From Pseudomonas putida (GTDB lineage: Bacteria; Pseudomonadota; Gammaproteobacteria; Pseudomonadales; Pseudomonadaceae), in NCBI RefSeq assembly GCF_002906855.1, contig NZ_MINI01000038.1:620001-684000 (forward strand): a stretch of DNA of 64,000 bases, read 5' to 3'. Position 1 is the stretch's first letter. Each line of letters begins with the position of its first letter. The translations under genes and the position numbers were made by a program. The notes under the pieces are model-generated. The model did not search any database. It was not told the DNA's origin and was given only the letters and a program-made list of their open reading frames with translations. Of this stretch, positions 29,136 to 42,165 are shown piece after piece.

Positions 29136-30403
29136 GTGGCTAACCTGCGCTGGAAGAGTTCACGGAAGACCGGGTAGATATCGCCGGCCGATACCAACTG
29201 CTGCTGGGCGAATGTGTCGGGGAAGGCCTCGCCGATTCGCTCGTACTCGTACCACAGCGCCTGGTGCTCACGCGGGGTGATCTCAACGTAAGTGTAGTAC
29301 TGCACATGCGGCATGATCTGCTTGGACAAGATCTCGCGGCAGATCGGCGAGTCGTCGTTCCAGTTGTCGCCGTCTGAGGCCTGGGCGGCGTATATGTTCC
29401 AATCGGCGGCCGGGTAACGTTCAGCCATGATCTCCTGCATCATCTTCAGCGCACTGGAGACGATGGTTCCGCCAGTTTCCCGGGAGTAGAAGAACTCTTC
29501 CTCGTCGACTTCGCGGGCGCTGGTGTGGTGGCGAATGAACACCACCTCGATGCGGTCGTAGTTACGCTTGAGGAACAGGTACAGCAGGATGAAGAAGCGT
29601 TTGGCGATGTCCTTGGTGGCCTGGGTCATCGAGCCGGACACGTCCATCAGGCAGAACATCACCGCCTTGGAACTGGGGTTGGGCTGCTTGACCAGCAGGT
29701 TGTACTTGAGGTCGAAGGTGTCGAGGAAGGGCAGGCGGTTGATGCGTGCCTTGAGCCGCTCGATTTCCTGTTCGACTTCCTGGATGTCGGTGAAGTTGTC
29801 GGGTTCCTCGACTTTCAGTCGGTCCAGTTCCTTCTGTGCTTCGCGCAGCAGCGCTCGGCTGCTGCCGGTCAGAGCGATGCGCCGGGCGTGGGCCGAGCGC
29901 AGGGTGCGGACAATGTTGATGCGTGACGGGTTGCCTTCGTTGGCGATACCGGCTCTTACGGTCTTGAAGGTGTCGGCGCCGGTCAGGTGACGTTTGACCA
30001 GATTGGGCAGTTCGAGGTCTTCGAACATGAATTCGAGGAACTCTTCCTGGGTAATCTGGAAGACGAAATCGTCCATGCCCTCGCCGGAGTTGCCGGCCTT
30101 GCCGCGACCACTGCCACCCCCACCGCCTTGCGGCCGAGGGATGTGCTCGCCAGCGGTGAACTCCTTGTTGCCTGGGTGCACGATGGTCTGTTTGCCGCCA
30201 CGACCATGGTGCAGCACGGGTTCATCGATGTCCCGTCCCGGAATGCTGATCTGTTCACCGTGCTCCATGTCCATGATGGAACGGCGGCTCACGGCCTCTT
30301 CGACCGCCTTCTTGATGTGTTCACGGTAACGCCGCAGGAAGCGCTGGCGGTTGACCGTGCTCTTGTTCTTGCCGTTCAGGCGTCGGTCGATAACGTAGCT
30401 CAT
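29132..30403 (-). CDS. yeaH: YeaH/YhbH family protein (UPF0229, VWA-like)
   Basis: The 423-residue protein begins [26 protein letters not shown], the UPF0229 signature, so ATG 30403 is used rather than the upstream frame extension. A glycine-rich stretch lies around residue 90-100. The C-terminal half carries a von Willebrand factor A-like domain with the metal-site motif [11 protein letters not shown] proteins often work with AAA+ ATPases, which fits its conserved place next to yeaG. GGAGG stands ahead of the start. A 141-base spacer with a large inverted repeat separates it from yeaG. Confidence 0.92.
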   Translation of the reverse strand: MSYVIDRRLNGKNKSTVNRQRFLRRYREHIKKAVEEAVSRRSIMDMEHGEQISIPGRDIDEPVLHHGRGGKQTIVHPGNKEFTAGEHIPRPQGGGGGSGRGKAGNSGEGMDDFVFQITQEEFLEFMFEDLELPNLVKRHLTGADTFKTVRAGIANEGNPSRINIVRTLRSAHARRIALTGSSRALLREAQKELDRLKVEEPDNFTDIQEVEQEIERLKARINRLPFLDTFDLKYNLLVKQPNPSSKAVMFCLMDVSGSMTQATKDIAKRFFILLYLFLKRNYDRIEVVFIRHHTSAREVDEEEFFYSRETGGTIVSSALKMMQEIMAERYPAADWNIYAAQASDGDNWNDDSPICREILSKQIMPHVQYYTYVEITPREHQALWYEYERIGEAFPDTFAQQQLVSAGDIYPVFRELFQRRLAT

Positions 30404-30425
30404 GGTCCCTCCGGTAGCTGGGAGC

Positions 30426-30537
30426 AGCTGCAAGCCACAAGCTTCAGGCTGCAGAAAAGAGCAGCCGCCGCTGCTGCAAGCTACGGCGCCGGGCTTGCGC
30501 CCGGCGCTGGGCAGCTTGAAGCGTGCGGCTTGTAGCT
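30426..30537. repeat. REP/BIME-like inverted repeat between yeaG and yeaH
   Basis: A 27-base arm (30426-30452) is repeated in inverse form at 30511-30537 with 23 of 27 identical. Between them is a perfect 9-bp hairpin (GCGCCGGGC 30486-30494, GCCCGGCGC 30499-30507). A further GCAAGCTAC/GTAGCTTGC pair (30476-30484 and 30532-30540) allows alternative pairings. The AGCTGCAAGC-type sequence is typical of dispersed extragenic palindromes of Pseudomonas. Confidence 0.65.
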
Positions 30538-30544
30538 TGCCGCT

Positions 30545-32467
30545 TTATTGCGATTTCCTGACCCGCAGGTACCATTCCGACAGCAGGCGCACCTGTTTGT
30601 CGGTGTAGCCACGCTCCACCATCCGCGTGACGAAGTCGTTGTGCTTCTGTTGGTCCTCCTTGCTGGCCTTGGCGTTGAAGCTGATGACCGGCAGCAGGTC
30701 CTCGGTGTTGGAGAACATTTTCTTCTCGATCACCACCCGCAGCTTCTCGTAGCTGAGCCAGCTCGGGTTCTTGCCATTGTTGTTGGCACGGGCACGCAGC
30801 ACGAAGTTGACGATTTCGTTGCGGAAGTCCTTCGGATTGCTGATGCCTGCCGGTTTCTCGATCTTTTCCAGCTCTTCGTTGAGGGCGATGCGGTTGAGAA
30901 TTTCGCCGGTCTCCGGGTCGCGGTATTCCTGATCCTGGATCCAGAAGTCGGCGTACAGCACATAGCGGTCGAAGATGTTCTGGCCGTATTCGCTGTAGGA
31001 CTCAAGGTAGGCGGTCTGGATTTCCTTGCCGATGAACTCGATGTAGCGCGGTGCCAGGTATTCCTTCAGATAGCGCAGGTAGCGCTCGCGTACTTCGGCC
31101 GGGAACTGTTCCTGCTCGATCTGCTGTTCCAGCACATACAGCAGGTGCACCGGGTTGGCTGCCACTTCATGCGGGTCGAAGTTGAACACCTTGGAGAGAA
31201 TCTTGAAGGCGAAGCGGGTCGACAGGCCGTTCATGCCTTCGTCGACGCCCGCCGCATCGCGGTACTCCTGGATCGACTTGGCTTTCGGGTCGGTGTCCTT
31301 GAGGTTTTCGCCATCGTAGACCCGCATCTTCGAGTAGATGTTGGAGTTTTCCGGCTCCTTGAGGCGCGAGAGCACGGTGAACTGGGCAAGCATCTTAAGC
31401 GTGTCTGGCGCGCAATGGGCCTTGGCCAGCGAGCTGTTGACCAGCAACTTGTCGTAGATCTTGATCTCATCGCTGACGCGCAGGCAGTACGGCACCTTGA
31501 CGATATAGATCCGGTCGATGAACGCCTCGTTGTTCTTGTTGTTGCGGAAGGTGTGCCACTCCGATTCGTTGGAGTGGGCCAGCAGGATACCGGTATAGGG
31601 AATGGCCCCAAGGCCTTCGGTACTGTTGTAATTGCCTTCCTGGGTGGCGGTGAGCAAGGGGTGCAGGACCTTGATTGGCGCCTTGAACATCTCGACGAAT
31701 TCCATCAGGCCCTGGTTGGCCCGGCACAGTGCGCCCGAATAGCTGTAGGCATCGGCGTCGTTCTGCGGGAATTCTTCGAGTTTGCGGATATCCACTTTAC
31801 CGACCAGGGCGGAGATGTCCTGGTTGTTCTCATCACCCGGCTCGGTCTTGGCGATGGCGATCTGGTTGAGGATCGAGGGGTACAGTTTCACCACCCTGAA
31901 CTTGCTGATATCACCGCCGAATTCCTGCAGGCGCTTGGTGGCCCAAGGCGACATGATGGTGTTCAGGTAGCGCCGCGAGATGCCGTACTCTTCCTCGAGA
32001 ATGGCCCCGTCTTCGGTGGCATTGAACAAGCCCAAGGGTGACTCGAATACCGGCGAGCCCTTGATGGCGTAGAAAGGTACCTTTTCCATCAGCTGCTTGA
32101 GTTTCTCGGCCAGCGACGATTTACCGCCGCCTACCGGGCCCAGCAGATAGAGGATCTGTTTCTTCTCTTCCAGGCCTTGGGCGGCATGGCGGAAGTACGA
32201 AACGATCTGGTCGATGCACTCTTCCATGCCATGGAAGTCGGCAAAGGCCGGATACCGGCGAATGACCTTGTTGGAGAAGATTCGCGACAGCCTGGAGTTG
32301 GAAGAGGTGTCGATCAGTTCTGGCTCACCGATGGCCAGCAACAGCCGTTCAGCCGCCGATGCGTAGGCACTGCGATCCTCTTTGCACAGCTCGAGGTACT
32401 CCTGCAGCGAGAGTTCTTCCTGGCGCGTAGACTCGAAGCGTTGTTGGAAGTGGCTAAAAATACTCAT
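30545..32467 (-). CDS. yeaG: PrkA/YeaG serine protein kinase
   Basis: This 640-residue PrkA family protein has an N-terminal AAA+ domain with Walker A GPVGGGKS near residue 110, and a C-terminal PrkA kinase-like domain. In E. coli YeaG is a kinase active under sustained nitrogen starvation and stress. It leads the yeaG-yeaH-spoVR unit. Upstream, the 284-base gap holds RpoS-like -10 candidates. Size and sequence are close to the E. coli protein (644 residues). Confidence 0.95.
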   Translation of the reverse strand: MSIFSHFQQRFESTRQEELSLQEYLELCKEDRSAYASAAERLLLAIGEPELIDTSSNSRLSRIFSNKVIRRYPAFADFHGMEECIDQIVSYFRHAAQGLEEKKQILYLLGPVGGGKSSLAEKLKQLMEKVPFYAIKGSPVFESPLGLFNATEDGAILEEEYGISRRYLNTIMSPWATKRLQEFGGDISKFRVVKLYPSILNQIAIAKTEPGDENNQDISALVGKVDIRKLEEFPQNDADAYSYSGALCRANQGLMEFVEMFKAPIKVLHPLLTATQEGNYNSTEGLGAIPYTGILLAHSNESEWHTFRNNKNNEAFIDRIYIVKVPYCLRVSDEIKIYDKLLVNSSLAKAHCAPDTLKMLAQFTVLSRLKEPENSNIYSKMRVYDGENLKDTDPKAKSIQEYRDAAGVDEGMNGLSTRFAFKILSKVFNFDPHEVAANPVHLLYVLEQQIEQEQFPAEVRERYLRYLKEYLAPRYIEFIGKEIQTAYLESYSEYGQNIFDRYVLYADFWIQDQEYRDPETGEILNRIALNEELEKIEKPAGISNPKDFRNEIVNFVLRARANNNGKNPSWLSYEKLRVVIEKKMFSNTEDLLPVISFNAKASKEDQQKHNDFVTRMVERGYTDKQVRLLSEWYLRVRKSQ

Positions 32468-32751
32468 GACGTCACCTCGCTCGATACGTGGAGACGACGC
32501 CGGATCAGTCAGCTGATGCTGGCATGCAACCGGGTTCGCCGATTGCTGTATACCCCCCAGAACACCCTGTAACGCTACCGATGACCCGCACGCCGGTGTA
32601 CCGGCTCTCCCCTTTTTCTGGATGGCCTGCGCTTAAGAATAGTTGGTTATCCGCAAGATCAAGGGCGGGCGGCGGAGAAGTTGCGAACGACCGTTCGTCA
32701 GGTGGGCTGCGAGCCCGCGTGGGACGCGGGCTGGAGTAAAAATGAAAAAAA
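32468..32751 (-). other. Upstream region of yeaG; no gene
   Basis: I see no coding sequence. Two RpoS-type -10 candidates on the minus strand are CTATTCT (32642-32636) and a TATACA motif within GGGGGGTATACAG nearer the gene. A 9-bp hairpin AGCCCGCGT/ACGCGGGCT (32712-32720 and 32724-32732) lies after the glpE stop codon without a clear T-run. Promoter use is not proven. Confidence 0.35.
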
Positions 32752-33081
32752 TTATTCGGCGGTGCCCTGGGCGGTCTCGGCCGGGTAGGTGCTACGCCAC
32801 AGTTCGAAGCCGCCATCGACGCTGTACACGTCGGAGAAGCCCTGGCCGACCAGGTAGGCGGCTGCGCTCTGGCTGGAATTGCCGTGGTAGCAGACCACCA
32901 GGGTCGGTGCATCCAGGTCGGCATTGCGGATGAACTCGGCGACCGAGTGGTTATCCAGATGCATGGCGCCGGTGATGTGGCCAGCGGCAAAGGCTTGCGA
33001 GTCGCGAATGTCGACGACTACCGCACCTTGCGCGCGCAGGGCCAGGGCCTGCTCGGGAGGGATGCGCTTGAATTCGCTCAT
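32752..33081 (-). CDS. glpE: Thiosulfate sulfurtransferase GlpE (rhodanese)
   Basis: A single-domain 109-residue rhodanese. The active cysteine sits in the loop [28 protein letters not shown] is the conserved first motif. It moves sulfur from thiosulfate to acceptors such as cyanide or thioredoxin. ATG 33081 ([12 protein letters not shown]) lies 14 bases after apaH, so it is probably the last gene of the lptD-to-glpE run. Confidence 0.93.
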   Translation of the reverse strand: MSEFKRIPPEQALALRAQGAVVVDIRDSQAFAAGHITGAMHLDNHSVAEFIRNADLDAPTLVVCYHGNSSQSAAAYLVGQGFSDVYSVDGGFELWRSTYPAETAQGTAE

Positions 33082-33095
33082 GGGTACGGTTCTCT

Positions 33096-33962
33096 TCAGG
33101 GTTGATCGTTCAGTGTAGTGGCTTGTGGCGGCAGGCGGACATGGCCATCGTCGGTACAGTCGCAGCGCTGGTATTCGCCGCTGTCGACGTTGTACAGGGT
33201 CATGGCGCCGCCCCACACGCAGCCGGTGTCGAGGGCGATGATGCCGGGTTCGTTGACCTGGCCTTGGAGGGCAGCCCAGTGGCCGAAGATGATCTTCACG
33301 TGGCGCGAGCGGCGGTCCTTGTGCGCATACCAGGGCTTGTAGCCTTTGGGTGCGGTATCGAGGCCTTCTTTGCTCTTGAGGTCGAGCTTGCCTGCCGCGG
33401 TGCAGAAGCGCATGCGCGTGAGGTAGTTGGTGATCACCCGCAAGCGCTCGACACCGGTGAGGTTCTTGCTCCACTTGTTCGGCTCGTTGCCGTACATGCC
33501 GTCGAGGTAGAGTTGCAGGCGGTTGTCGTCGCGCAGCACTTGCTCGACTTCTTCGGCCAGTTGCAGTGCCTGGCCCAGGGTCCATTGCGGCGGAATACCG
33601 GCATGGACCAGGGCGATGCCGCGCGGCTCATCGTAATGCAGCAGCTTCTGCTGGCGCAGCCAGTCAAGCAGTTGATCGGCGTCCGGCGCTTCGATGATCT
33701 CGCGCAGGGTGTCGCTTTTCTTCAGGCGCTCGACGTTGTGCCAGGCGGCCAGCAGGTGCAAATCATGGTTGCCCAGCACGCATACCAGCGATTGGCGGAT
33801 CGAATAGAGGTAACGCAGGGTTTCCAGCGAGTCGGGGCCGCGGTTTACCAGGTCGCCGACCAGCCACAGGCGGTCGACCGCCGGGTTGAAGTTGACCCGT
33901 TCGAGCAGGCACTTGAGCGGCCCCAGGCAGCCTTGCAGGTCTCCGACGGCGTAGGTGGCCAT
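33096..33962 (-). CDS. apaH: Bis(5'-nucleosyl)-tetraphosphatase, symmetrical (ApaH)
   Basis: A 288-residue metallophosphoesterase that hydrolyses Ap4A to two ADP and can remove Np4 caps from RNA. The metal-binding signatures [16 protein letters not shown] and GNHD are all present, with the later GHWAALQG. The start overlaps the apaG stop by one base (TGATG), indicating coupling. Confidence 0.97.
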   Translation of the reverse strand: MATYAVGDLQGCLGPLKCLLERVNFNPAVDRLWLVGDLVNRGPDSLETLRYLYSIRQSLVCVLGNHDLHLLAAWHNVERLKKSDTLREIIEAPDADQLLDWLRQQKLLHYDEPRGIALVHAGIPPQWTLGQALQLAEEVEQVLRDDNRLQLYLDGMYGNEPNKWSKNLTGVERLRVITNYLTRMRFCTAAGKLDLKSKEGLDTAPKGYKPWYAHKDRRSRHVKIIFGHWAALQGQVNEPGIIALDTGCVWGGAMTLYNVDSGEYQRCDCTDDGHVRLPPQATTLNDQP

Positions 33963-34342
33963 CAGTGCAGCGCCCCAGGCACCGCGAGGCGGAAGGGTGC
34001 GATGTCGGCTTCGAAGCGCTTGCCGTCTTCGGCGAACATTTCGTAGCTGCCCTGCATGGTGCCGACGCGTGTGCTGATCACCGCGCCGCTGCTGTAGGTA
34101 TGGCTCTGGCCGGGCTCGATGGTTGGCTGTTGGCCAACTACGCCGGCACCGCGCACTTCCTCGACCTCGCCATCACCGTTGGTGATCAGCCAGTGACGCG
34201 ACAACAGCTTGGCTTTGACCGAGCCGTTGTTTTGCACGGTGATGGTGTAGGCGAAGGCGAAGCGACTGCTTTCGGGGTCGGATTGATCTTTCAGGTAACG
34301 GGTCACGACGCTGACGTCGATCTGATAGCGAGGGTCGGACAT
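33962..34342 (-). CDS. apaG: ApaG-domain protein
   Basis: A 126-residue single-domain protein with the ApaG fold (fibronectin-III-like), including [24 protein letters not shown] and [12 protein letters not shown]. The function is unclear; it is mutated with cobalt/magnesium phenotypes in Salmonella (CorD). ATG 34342 is chosen on the family start MSDPRYQI. It is co-transcribed with apaH, and a 134-base spacer with a long hairpin lies between it and rsmA. Confidence 0.94.
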   Translation of the reverse strand: MSDPRYQIDVSVVTRYLKDQSDPESSRFAFAYTITVQNNGSVKAKLLSRHWLITNGDGEVEEVRGAGVVGQQPTIEPGQSHTYSSGAVISTRVGTMQGSYEMFAEDGKRFEADIAPFRLAVPGALH

Positions 34343-34430
34343 GCAAGGGCCTTGGGCGAACTGACGCAATAATGCAGTCTAGGCCATTGGCAGGGGGGAG
34401 GGCCAGCGGCGCGCAGCCTCGGGGGAGTGC

Positions 34431-34463
34431 GGCCTCTTCGCGTCCAACCGTCGCGAAGAGGCC
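34431..34463. repeat. REP-related 12-bp hairpin between rsmA and apaG
   Basis: GGCCTCTTCGCG (34431-34442) and CGCGAAGAGGCC (34452-34463) pair perfectly around a nine-base loop. GGCCTCTTCGCG is the start of the dispersed 35-base REP sequence of P. putida, so this is a REP-derived element inside an operon. It may attenuate or stabilise the transcript. Confidence 0.6.
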
Positions 34464-34476
34464 AGTACAGGCTGAA

Positions 34477-35265
34477 TCAGGCCAGCTGATCGGCCAGGCG
34501 CACGAAGGCCGCCAGGTCGAGCTGTTCAGGGCGCAGGCTGCCATCCACGCCTGCGGCTTCGATGGCGGCGCTGTCGAGCAGTCCTTTCATGGTGTTGCGC
34601 AGGGTCTTGCGACGCTGGTTGAACGCTTCACGCACCACTTGCTCCAGCAACCGTGCATCCTTGGCAGGGTGGGGCAGCACTTCGTGCGGTACCAGGCGCA
34701 CGATCGCTGAGTCGACCTTCGGCGGCGGGTTGAACGCGCCCGGGCCCACGTTGAACAGGTGTTCCACCCGGCAGTGGTACTGCACCATGATCGACAGGCG
34801 GCCCCAATCACCACCGCCTGGGCCGGCCGCCATGCGCTCGACCACTTCCTTCTGCAGCATGAAGTGCATGTCACGGATCAGCCCGGCGTGGCTGAGCAGG
34901 TGGAAGATCAGCGGGGTGGAGATGTTGTACGGCAGGTTGCCGACCACCTTGAGGCTGCGCGGCGGCACACCAAGCTGGTTGAAGTCGAACTTCAGGGCGT
35001 CGCCCTGGTGCAGGCGGAAATTGCCGCGGCCGGCAAACTTGTGTTGCAGGATCGGCACCAGGTCCTTGTCCAGCTCCACCACGTCCAGCTGGGCGCCACT
35101 GCCCAGCAGGCCTTCGGTCAGGGCGCCTTGGCCCGGGCCGATTTCCAGCAGGTGTTCGCCAGCCTTGGCGTTGATGGCGCGCAGGATGCGGTCGATGATG
35201 CCCGCATCGTGCAGGAAGTTCTGGCCGAAGCGCTTGCGCGCCCGGTGTTGGTATTGCTCGTTCAT
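34477..35265 (-). CDS. rsmA: 16S rRNA (adenine1518/1519-N6) dimethyltransferase RsmA (KsgA)
   Basis: The 262-residue SAM-dependent enzyme dimethylates two adjacent adenines near the 3' end of 16S rRNA. Motif I is [16 protein letters not shown] and the catalytic motif is [18 protein letters not shown] marks the N-terminus. ATG 35265 overlaps the pdxA stop by four bases. This rsmA is the methyltransferase (ksgA), not the CsrA-like RsmA that the RsmY RNA binds. Confidence 0.97.
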   Translation of the reverse strand: MNEQYQHRARKRFGQNFLHDAGIIDRILRAINAKAGEHLLEIGPGQGALTEGLLGSGAQLDVVELDKDLVPILQHKFAGRGNFRLHQGDALKFDFNQLGVPPRSLKVVGNLPYNISTPLIFHLLSHAGLIRDMHFMLQKEVVERMAAGPGGGDWGRLSIMVQYHCRVEHLFNVGPGAFNPPPKVDSAIVRLVPHEVLPHPAKDARLLEQVVREAFNQRRKTLRNTMKGLLDSAAIEAAGVDGSLRPEQLDLAAFVRLADQLA

Positions 35266-36251
35266 GGTCGGTTCTCGGCCATCTGGTAGGCGGTTTCCAG
35301 GGCGACGCGCAGGCTGCCGGTGTCGACCTTGCCGCTGCCGGCCAGGTCCAGGGCGGTGCCGTGGTCGACCGATGTGCGGATGATCGGCAGGCCCAGGGTC
35401 ACATTGACGGCAGCGCCAAAGCCTTTGTACTTGAGTACGGGCAGGCCCTGGTCATGGTACATCGCCAGCACCGCGTCGCAGTGCTCCAGATATTTGGGGG
35501 TAAACAGGGTATCGGCCGGCAGCGGGCCGCGCAGGTCCATGCCTTCGGTACGCAGGCGGGCCAGCGTTGGCTCGATGATGTCGATTTCTTCGCGGCCAAG
35601 ATGGCCGCCTTCCCCGGCATGCGGGTTGAGGCCGCAGACCAGGATGCGCGGGTTGGCAATGCCGAACTTGTCGCGCATATCAGCGTGCAGGATGCGGGTG
35701 ACCCGCTCCACGCGCTCGGCAGTGATGGCGTCGGCAATGTCTCGCAGCGGCAGGTGCGTCGTCACCAGGGCGACACGCAAGCCACGGGTGGCCAGCATCA
35801 TCACTACCTGGGCGGTGCTGGTGAGGTCGGCAAGGAATTCGGTATGGCCGGAGAAGGCGATACCGCTTTCGTTGATCACGCCCTTGTGCACCGGCGCGGT
35901 GATCATCCCGGCGAATTGCCCGTCAAGGCAGCCTTGGCCGGCACGGGTCAGGGTTTCCAGCACGAACGCCGCGTTGGCCTTGTCCAGCTGGCCTGGCACC
36001 ACTGGCGCGGCCAGGGGTGTGTCCCACACATACAGGCTGCCGGCAGGCGCAGGCAGGTCGGGCCATTGGCCTGGCATTACCGGCAGCAGGTTGACAGCCA
36101 GCCCCAGCTGCGCGGCCCGCTCGGCGAGCAGGTCACGGCTGGTGATGGCAATCAGGGGGTGGGGCTGGGCGTCGGCGGCGAGCAGCAGGCACAGGTCGGG
36201 GCCTATGCCGGCTGGTTCGCCGGGAGTGACGGCGAAGCGCAGGGGCTTCAC
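35262..36251 (-). CDS. pdxA: 4-hydroxythreonine-4-phosphate dehydrogenase
   Basis: A 329-residue metal- and NAD-dependent enzyme of pyridoxal phosphate synthesis. Motifs include [48 protein letters not shown] and [15 protein letters not shown], with the metal-binding histidines. The start codon is GTG 36251, which overlaps the surA stop by four bases (GTGA). Confidence 0.97.
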   Translation of the reverse strand: MKPLRFAVTPGEPAGIGPDLCLLLAADAQPHPLIAITSRDLLAERAAQLGLAVNLLPVMPGQWPDLPAPAGSLYVWDTPLAAPVVPGQLDKANAAFVLETLTRAGQGCLDGQFAGMITAPVHKGVINESGIAFSGHTEFLADLTSTAQVVMMLATRGLRVALVTTHLPLRDIADAITAERVERVTRILHADMRDKFGIANPRILVCGLNPHAGEGGHLGREEIDIIEPTLARLRTEGMDLRGPLPADTLFTPKYLEHCDAVLAMYHDQGLPVLKYKGFGAAVNVTLGLPIIRTSVDHGTALDLAGSGKVDTGSLRVALETAYQMAENRP

Positions 36252-37567
36252 TGTGCGGCCTGGTCAGCGCCAGGCAGCTTGATTTCAACGTAGGCTTCGT
36301 CGCGGATCTGGCGCAGCCAGGTCTGCAGCTCTTCGTCGTACTTGCGGTTGCGCAGCACGTTCATGGCCTGTTGCTCACGCGCCTGCTCGGTGCTGTCGGT
36401 GGCACGGCGGCCCAGCACTTCAAGGACGTGCCAGCCGTACTGGGTCTTGAACGGTTTGGTCACCACGCCTTGCTGGGCGTTGGCCATCTGCTCGCGGAAC
36501 TCCGGTACCAGGCTGTTCGGGTCAACCCAGTTGAGGTCGCCGCCGTTGAGTGCGGAACCAGGGTCTTCCGAGAAGCTCTTCGCCAGCTCGCCGAAGTCCT
36601 CGCCGTTCTGGATGCGGTCGTACAGGCGCTCGGCCAGCTGTTTGGTGGCTGCTTCGCTGCGGATTTCGCTCGGCTTGATCAGGATGTGGCGGACATGCAC
36701 TTCGTCACGCAGCACGTTCTCGCCGCCACCGCGCTTCTCCTCGAGCTTGAGGAGGATAAAGCCGTTGGGGATGCGAATTGGCTGGGTAATGTCGCCGACC
36801 GCCATGCTGCTGAGCATCTTGGCGAAGTCCGGTGGCAGCTGGGCCGCTTTACGCCAGCCCATCTCACCACCCTCAAGGGCGTTTTCGCTGGCCGAGTTGG
36901 CAATCGCCACCTGGCCGAAGTCGGCACCCTGGCGCAATTGCTGGTACAGGTCGCCGACCTTGCGCGCAGCCTTCTGGATGTCGTCCGAGTTGGCGGCTTC
37001 CGGGGTCGGGATGAGGATGTTGGCCAGGCGGTACTCTTCCGACATCTGCATCTTGCCCATGTCCGAGGCGAGGAAGTTCTTCACTTCCTGCTCGGAAACC
37101 TGGATGCGCTCGGCAACGCGGCGCTGACGCACGCGGCTGATGATCATCTCGCGCTTGACCTGCTCACGGGCGTCGTCGAACGACAGGCCATCATGGGCAA
37201 GGGCGGCGCGGAACTGCTCCAGGGACATGCCATTGCGCTGGGCAATGGTGCCGATGGCCTGGTTCAGCTCTTCGTCGGTGATGCGGATGCCCGAACGTTC
37301 GCCGATCTGCAGCTGCAGGTTCTCGACGATCAGGCGTTCCAGTACCTGCTGCTCCAGTGCGCCAGTCGGCGGCACGCCGCCGCCGCGCTTGGCGATGGTC
37401 TGCTGCACCTCGTGGACACGCTGGTCCAGTTGGCTCTGCATGACCACGTCGTTGTCGACGATGGCCACCACGCGGTCGATGGGTTGTACCGCGGCATGCA
37501 CCGCGCCACTCAGCAATGCAGCGCCCAGCAACACCGGGCGCAGTCGATCAATAAGCTTGGTCTTCAC
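36248..37567 (-). CDS. surA: Periplasmic chaperone/peptidyl-prolyl isomerase SurA
   Basis: A 439-residue periplasmic chaperone for outer-membrane proteins, including LptD encoded just upstream. A signal peptide (about 1-25, ending GAVHA-A) is followed by the SurA N-terminal domain ([22 protein letters not shown]) and two parvulin domains, each with the VRHILI or similar strand and [24 protein letters not shown]. The start codon is GTG 37567 and overlaps the lptD end by 20 bases. Confidence 0.96.
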   Translation of the reverse strand: MKTKLIDRLRPVLLGAALLSGAVHAAVQPIDRVVAIVDNDVVMQSQLDQRVHEVQQTIAKRGGGVPPTGALEQQVLERLIVENLQLQIGERSGIRITDEELNQAIGTIAQRNGMSLEQFRAALAHDGLSFDDAREQVKREMIISRVRQRRVAERIQVSEQEVKNFLASDMGKMQMSEEYRLANILIPTPEAANSDDIQKAARKVGDLYQQLRQGADFGQVAIANSASENALEGGEMGWRKAAQLPPDFAKMLSSMAVGDITQPIRIPNGFILLKLEEKRGGGENVLRDEVHVRHILIKPSEIRSEAATKQLAERLYDRIQNGEDFGELAKSFSEDPGSALNGGDLNWVDPNSLVPEFREQMANAQQGVVTKPFKTQYGWHVLEVLGRRATDSTEQAREQQAMNVLRNRKYDEELQTWLRQIRDEAYVEIKLPGADQAAQ

Positions 37568-40346
37568 GTGTACGGTAACCTTGAATGCCTTGGTCGAGGA
37601 ACGATTCCACCTTGTTGCCCACTACGCCGCCGAGGCCTTTCAGGACGATTTGCAGGAAGATGCCGTGGTCGCCTTTTTCGTTTGCAGGGGTAGCCTGGCT
37701 GAAGTCGTCGTAGTCGACCCAGTAACGGTTGATCAGGCGCAGCTTCCAGCAGCAGTTGTCGTACTCGAAGCCGCCCATGGCTTCCAGGGTACGGTTGCGG
37801 TTGTAGTCATGCTGCCAGCGGGCGATCACGTTCCATTGCGGTACGACCGGCCAGATGACCGAGAAGTCGTGCTGCTGGATCTTGTAGTAATCCTTGATGT
37901 AGTTCGGATCGCCCGGCGTGCCATAGTCGCCGCCGCCCACTTTCCAGGTACCGGTAGTGGAGTCGTAGGCGATGGTGTCGTTGCGGTAGCGATAACCGAC
38001 GTTGACGATCTTGTTCGGGTTGTCTTCAGGCTGGTAGTGGAACATCGCGCTGCCCGAGCGGGTGCTGCGGCTGTCCGGGTCCCAGTTGAAGTCCGAATTG
38101 AAGCGCCAGTCGCGGTTGAAGTAGTAGTTGTACAGCAACGCGTACGGCGACACATCCGACAGCGAGTCCTTGCGGGTACGGTAGTCGATGCCTGGCAGCT
38201 GGACCTTGCGGTCCTTGAAGTAGTAAGCCTGGCCGATGCTGAAATTCTGACGCTCGAAGCCGTTGTCCTCGATCCAGCGCGTGGTCACGCCCAGCGACAG
38301 CTTGTTCTCGTCACCGATGCGGTCGGTGCCGGAGAAGCGGTTGTCGCGGAACAGCGAGTCGTAGCTGAACAGGGTTTCACCCGTATCGAACAGCGGGATG
38401 TCCTTCTGGTCCTTGTACGGGACGTAGAGGTAGTACATGCGCGGTTCGAGGGTCTGCCGGTAGTTGGTACCGAACAGCGACGTGTTGCGGTCGAAATACA
38501 GGCCGCTGTCGACCGAGACGATCGGAATGTCACGGTTCAGCGTGCTGTTGTAGCTGCCGTATGCCGGGTTGGCCGATTGCGCAATCGCCTGTGCCTGGCC
38601 TTGGCTGTCCAGGTCGAGGTCATAGTGCGTGTACGCATACTTCAGCTTGGGCGTGATGTAGCCATAGCTGGCTTGCATCGGCAGGCTGATCGACGGCGCG
38701 ACATTCAGGCGCGTACCGTTGGCCCGCGCAATACCAGTGATGTTCTGGTCCAGGCGGCGGCCATCGGGACCGGCGGTGGTGTCGAGGTTGCCGTCCTTGT
38801 CGAATACCTTGTCGTTCTTCAGGTCACGATCAAAGCGTACCGCTTCGGTTTCGTAACCCATGTCCAGGCCACCTGGATGGAACGGCAGCGCGCCGTTGAG
38901 GGTGATCTGCGGCAGTTTGTCGTACGGGGTGATCTGCGACAGGGTCGCCATCTCGTACGCTTGTGCATTCAGGCGGGCGGTGTAAGTGTCGCCACGCCAG
39001 GTCAGGGCACCTTGCTGGTTGACCACGTCCCGGCTCTTGACGCCGATCTGGTCGGTTTCAAGGTCCTGGAAGTAGAACGGATCGCTGATGTCGGTGTAGT
39101 CAACTTCAGTCATCAGGCGCTCGTCCAGGCCACCTTTGTGCTGCCAGTTGATCATCCAGCGTTCTTTCTTGTAGTCCGTCTGCAGCTTGCGGTCGTCGTC
39201 CTCGTCATTGAGGTAGCCGCCACCGAACTGGCCTTCGCTGGACTTGGTCAGGTAGCGGAACTCGCCTTCCATCAGCATGCCGCGCTTGGTCATGTAGCGC
39301 GGGTACAACGTGGCGTCATAGTTGGGCGCCAGGTTGAAGTAGTAAGGCGTGACCAGCATGAAGCCGGTGTCGCTGGTGCTGCTGAACGACGGCGGCAGGA
39401 AGCCGGACTGGCGACGGTCATCGATCGGGAAGTAGATGTACGGTGTGTAGAGCACCGGGAAATCTTTGACCCGCAGGGTGACGTTTGTCGCGGTACCGAA
39501 ACCGGTCGCCGGGTTCAGGGTGATGTTGTTGCCCTTCAGCTGCCAGGCGTTGCTGCCCGGTTCGCACGTGGTGTACGTACCGTCCTTGAGACGGATGATG
39601 GCGTTTTCGCCACGCTTGGCGTACAGGGCGTTGCCGCGAATGTGCGACTTGTGCATCACGTATTCGGCGTTGTCGACCTGGGCTTCGCCGGTATCGAGCT
39701 GAATCTGCGCCTGGTCACCGACGACCAGCGAGCCGTTGTCGCGGATCTTGACGTTGCCCTTGAGCTCACCACGGTTCTCGGCCTGGTACAGGTTGGCCTC
39801 GTCGGCTTCGGCCTGCATGCTGCCCTGACGCATGACCACGTCACCGGCGAGGGTAGCGATCTGCTGCTCCTGCTGGTACTTGGACACCTTGGCGTTGATG
39901 TAGGTCGGCGATTCGTCCTTGGGCGTGGAGTCGGCCATGCCTGGGCGAGTGGGCTCGATGTACGCGCCACCGCAGTACGGGCCGGTTTCGGCCAGCTGGG
40001 CTGCAGTGAGCTTCTCGCGTGGAACCCAGTCGAGGTGGCTGTAGTCTTCGCTGCGCGACTTCAGGCCACGGCCCTTGGCCTCGGTGACCAGCATCGGCTT
40101 GTCAGCGGACTCGGCCGGCTCGGCTTCGGTACCCGACGTGAGCGCGGCGCCTTCATGCACCGGGCGCGGAGGCAGGTTGTTGGCTGGGGTCTTGGGCTTG
40201 CAGTCCCAACCACCGGAGGCGGACACTTGGCAGTCGAACTGCTCGGCAGCCACCACATAGGGGGTGGCCAAAGGTTGCATGGCCAGCAGGCCGCCGGTCA
40301 CCAGCAACGGAAACTTTCTACGAAACGCGGGGGATTTCAATGCCAT
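37548..40346 (-). CDS. lptD: LPS-assembly outer-membrane protein LptD
   Basis: The 932-residue translocon barrel that, with LptE, inserts lipopolysaccharide into the outer leaflet. A signal peptide ends near AA-EQFDC. An OstA/LptA-like periplasmic domain (about 100-300) precedes the long C-terminal beta-barrel. The disulfide cysteines are visible: two near the mature N-terminus and the adjacent pair in [13 protein letters not shown] 40346 ([12 protein letters not shown]) fits a signal sequence; the frame extends upstream without one. It is divergent from amgK. Confidence 0.96.
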   Translation of the reverse strand: MALKSPAFRRKFPLLVTGGLLAMQPLATPYVVAAEQFDCQVSASGGWDCKPKTPANNLPPRPVHEGAALTSGTEAEPAESADKPMLVTEAKGRGLKSRSEDYSHLDWVPREKLTAAQLAETGPYCGGAYIEPTRPGMADSTPKDESPTYINAKVSKYQQEQQIATLAGDVVMRQGSMQAEADEANLYQAENRGELKGNVKIRDNGSLVVGDQAQIQLDTGEAQVDNAEYVMHKSHIRGNALYAKRGENAIIRLKDGTYTTCEPGSNAWQLKGNNITLNPATGFGTATNVTLRVKDFPVLYTPYIYFPIDDRRQSGFLPPSFSSTSDTGFMLVTPYYFNLAPNYDATLYPRYMTKRGMLMEGEFRYLTKSSEGQFGGGYLNDEDDDRKLQTDYKKERWMINWQHKGGLDERLMTEVDYTDISDPFYFQDLETDQIGVKSRDVVNQQGALTWRGDTYTARLNAQAYEMATLSQITPYDKLPQITLNGALPFHPGGLDMGYETEAVRFDRDLKNDKVFDKDGNLDTTAGPDGRRLDQNITGIARANGTRLNVAPSISLPMQASYGYITPKLKYAYTHYDLDLDSQGQAQAIAQSANPAYGSYNSTLNRDIPIVSVDSGLYFDRNTSLFGTNYRQTLEPRMYYLYVPYKDQKDIPLFDTGETLFSYDSLFRDNRFSGTDRIGDENKLSLGVTTRWIEDNGFERQNFSIGQAYYFKDRKVQLPGIDYRTRKDSLSDVSPYALLYNYYFNRDWRFNSDFNWDPDSRSTRSGSAMFHYQPEDNPNKIVNVGYRYRNDTIAYDSTTGTWKVGGGDYGTPGDPNYIKDYYKIQQHDFSVIWPVVPQWNVIARWQHDYNRNRTLEAMGGFEYDNCCWKLRLINRYWVDYDDFSQATPANEKGDHGIFLQIVLKGLGGVVGNKVESFLDQGIQGYRTREDQAY

Positions 40347-40476
40347 CTTATTAGTCCGGGCTTCCTGCGTGCCATCTGCCCGCGTGTGGGGCCGCACGCC
40401 TCTCGATGGTCTGAAAAAGATGCTGGATAATAAAGCATGACCCGCTTGACGGCTAGGGCCGTCGGAGACCCTTGTA

Positions 40477-42164
<1,688 letters not shown>

Positions 42165-42165
42165 C

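Noticed and set aside
32500..32560. Possible sigma-54 promoter (GG...TTGCA) upstream of yeaG
   Set aside because: The GG-to-GC spacing is one base too long for the consensus and the -24 element is poor.
37140..40430. A 1096-codon plus-strand frame across lptD
   Set aside because: It is antisense to a firmly identified LptD and has low-complexity valine/arginine-rich translation typical of GC-rich shadow frames.
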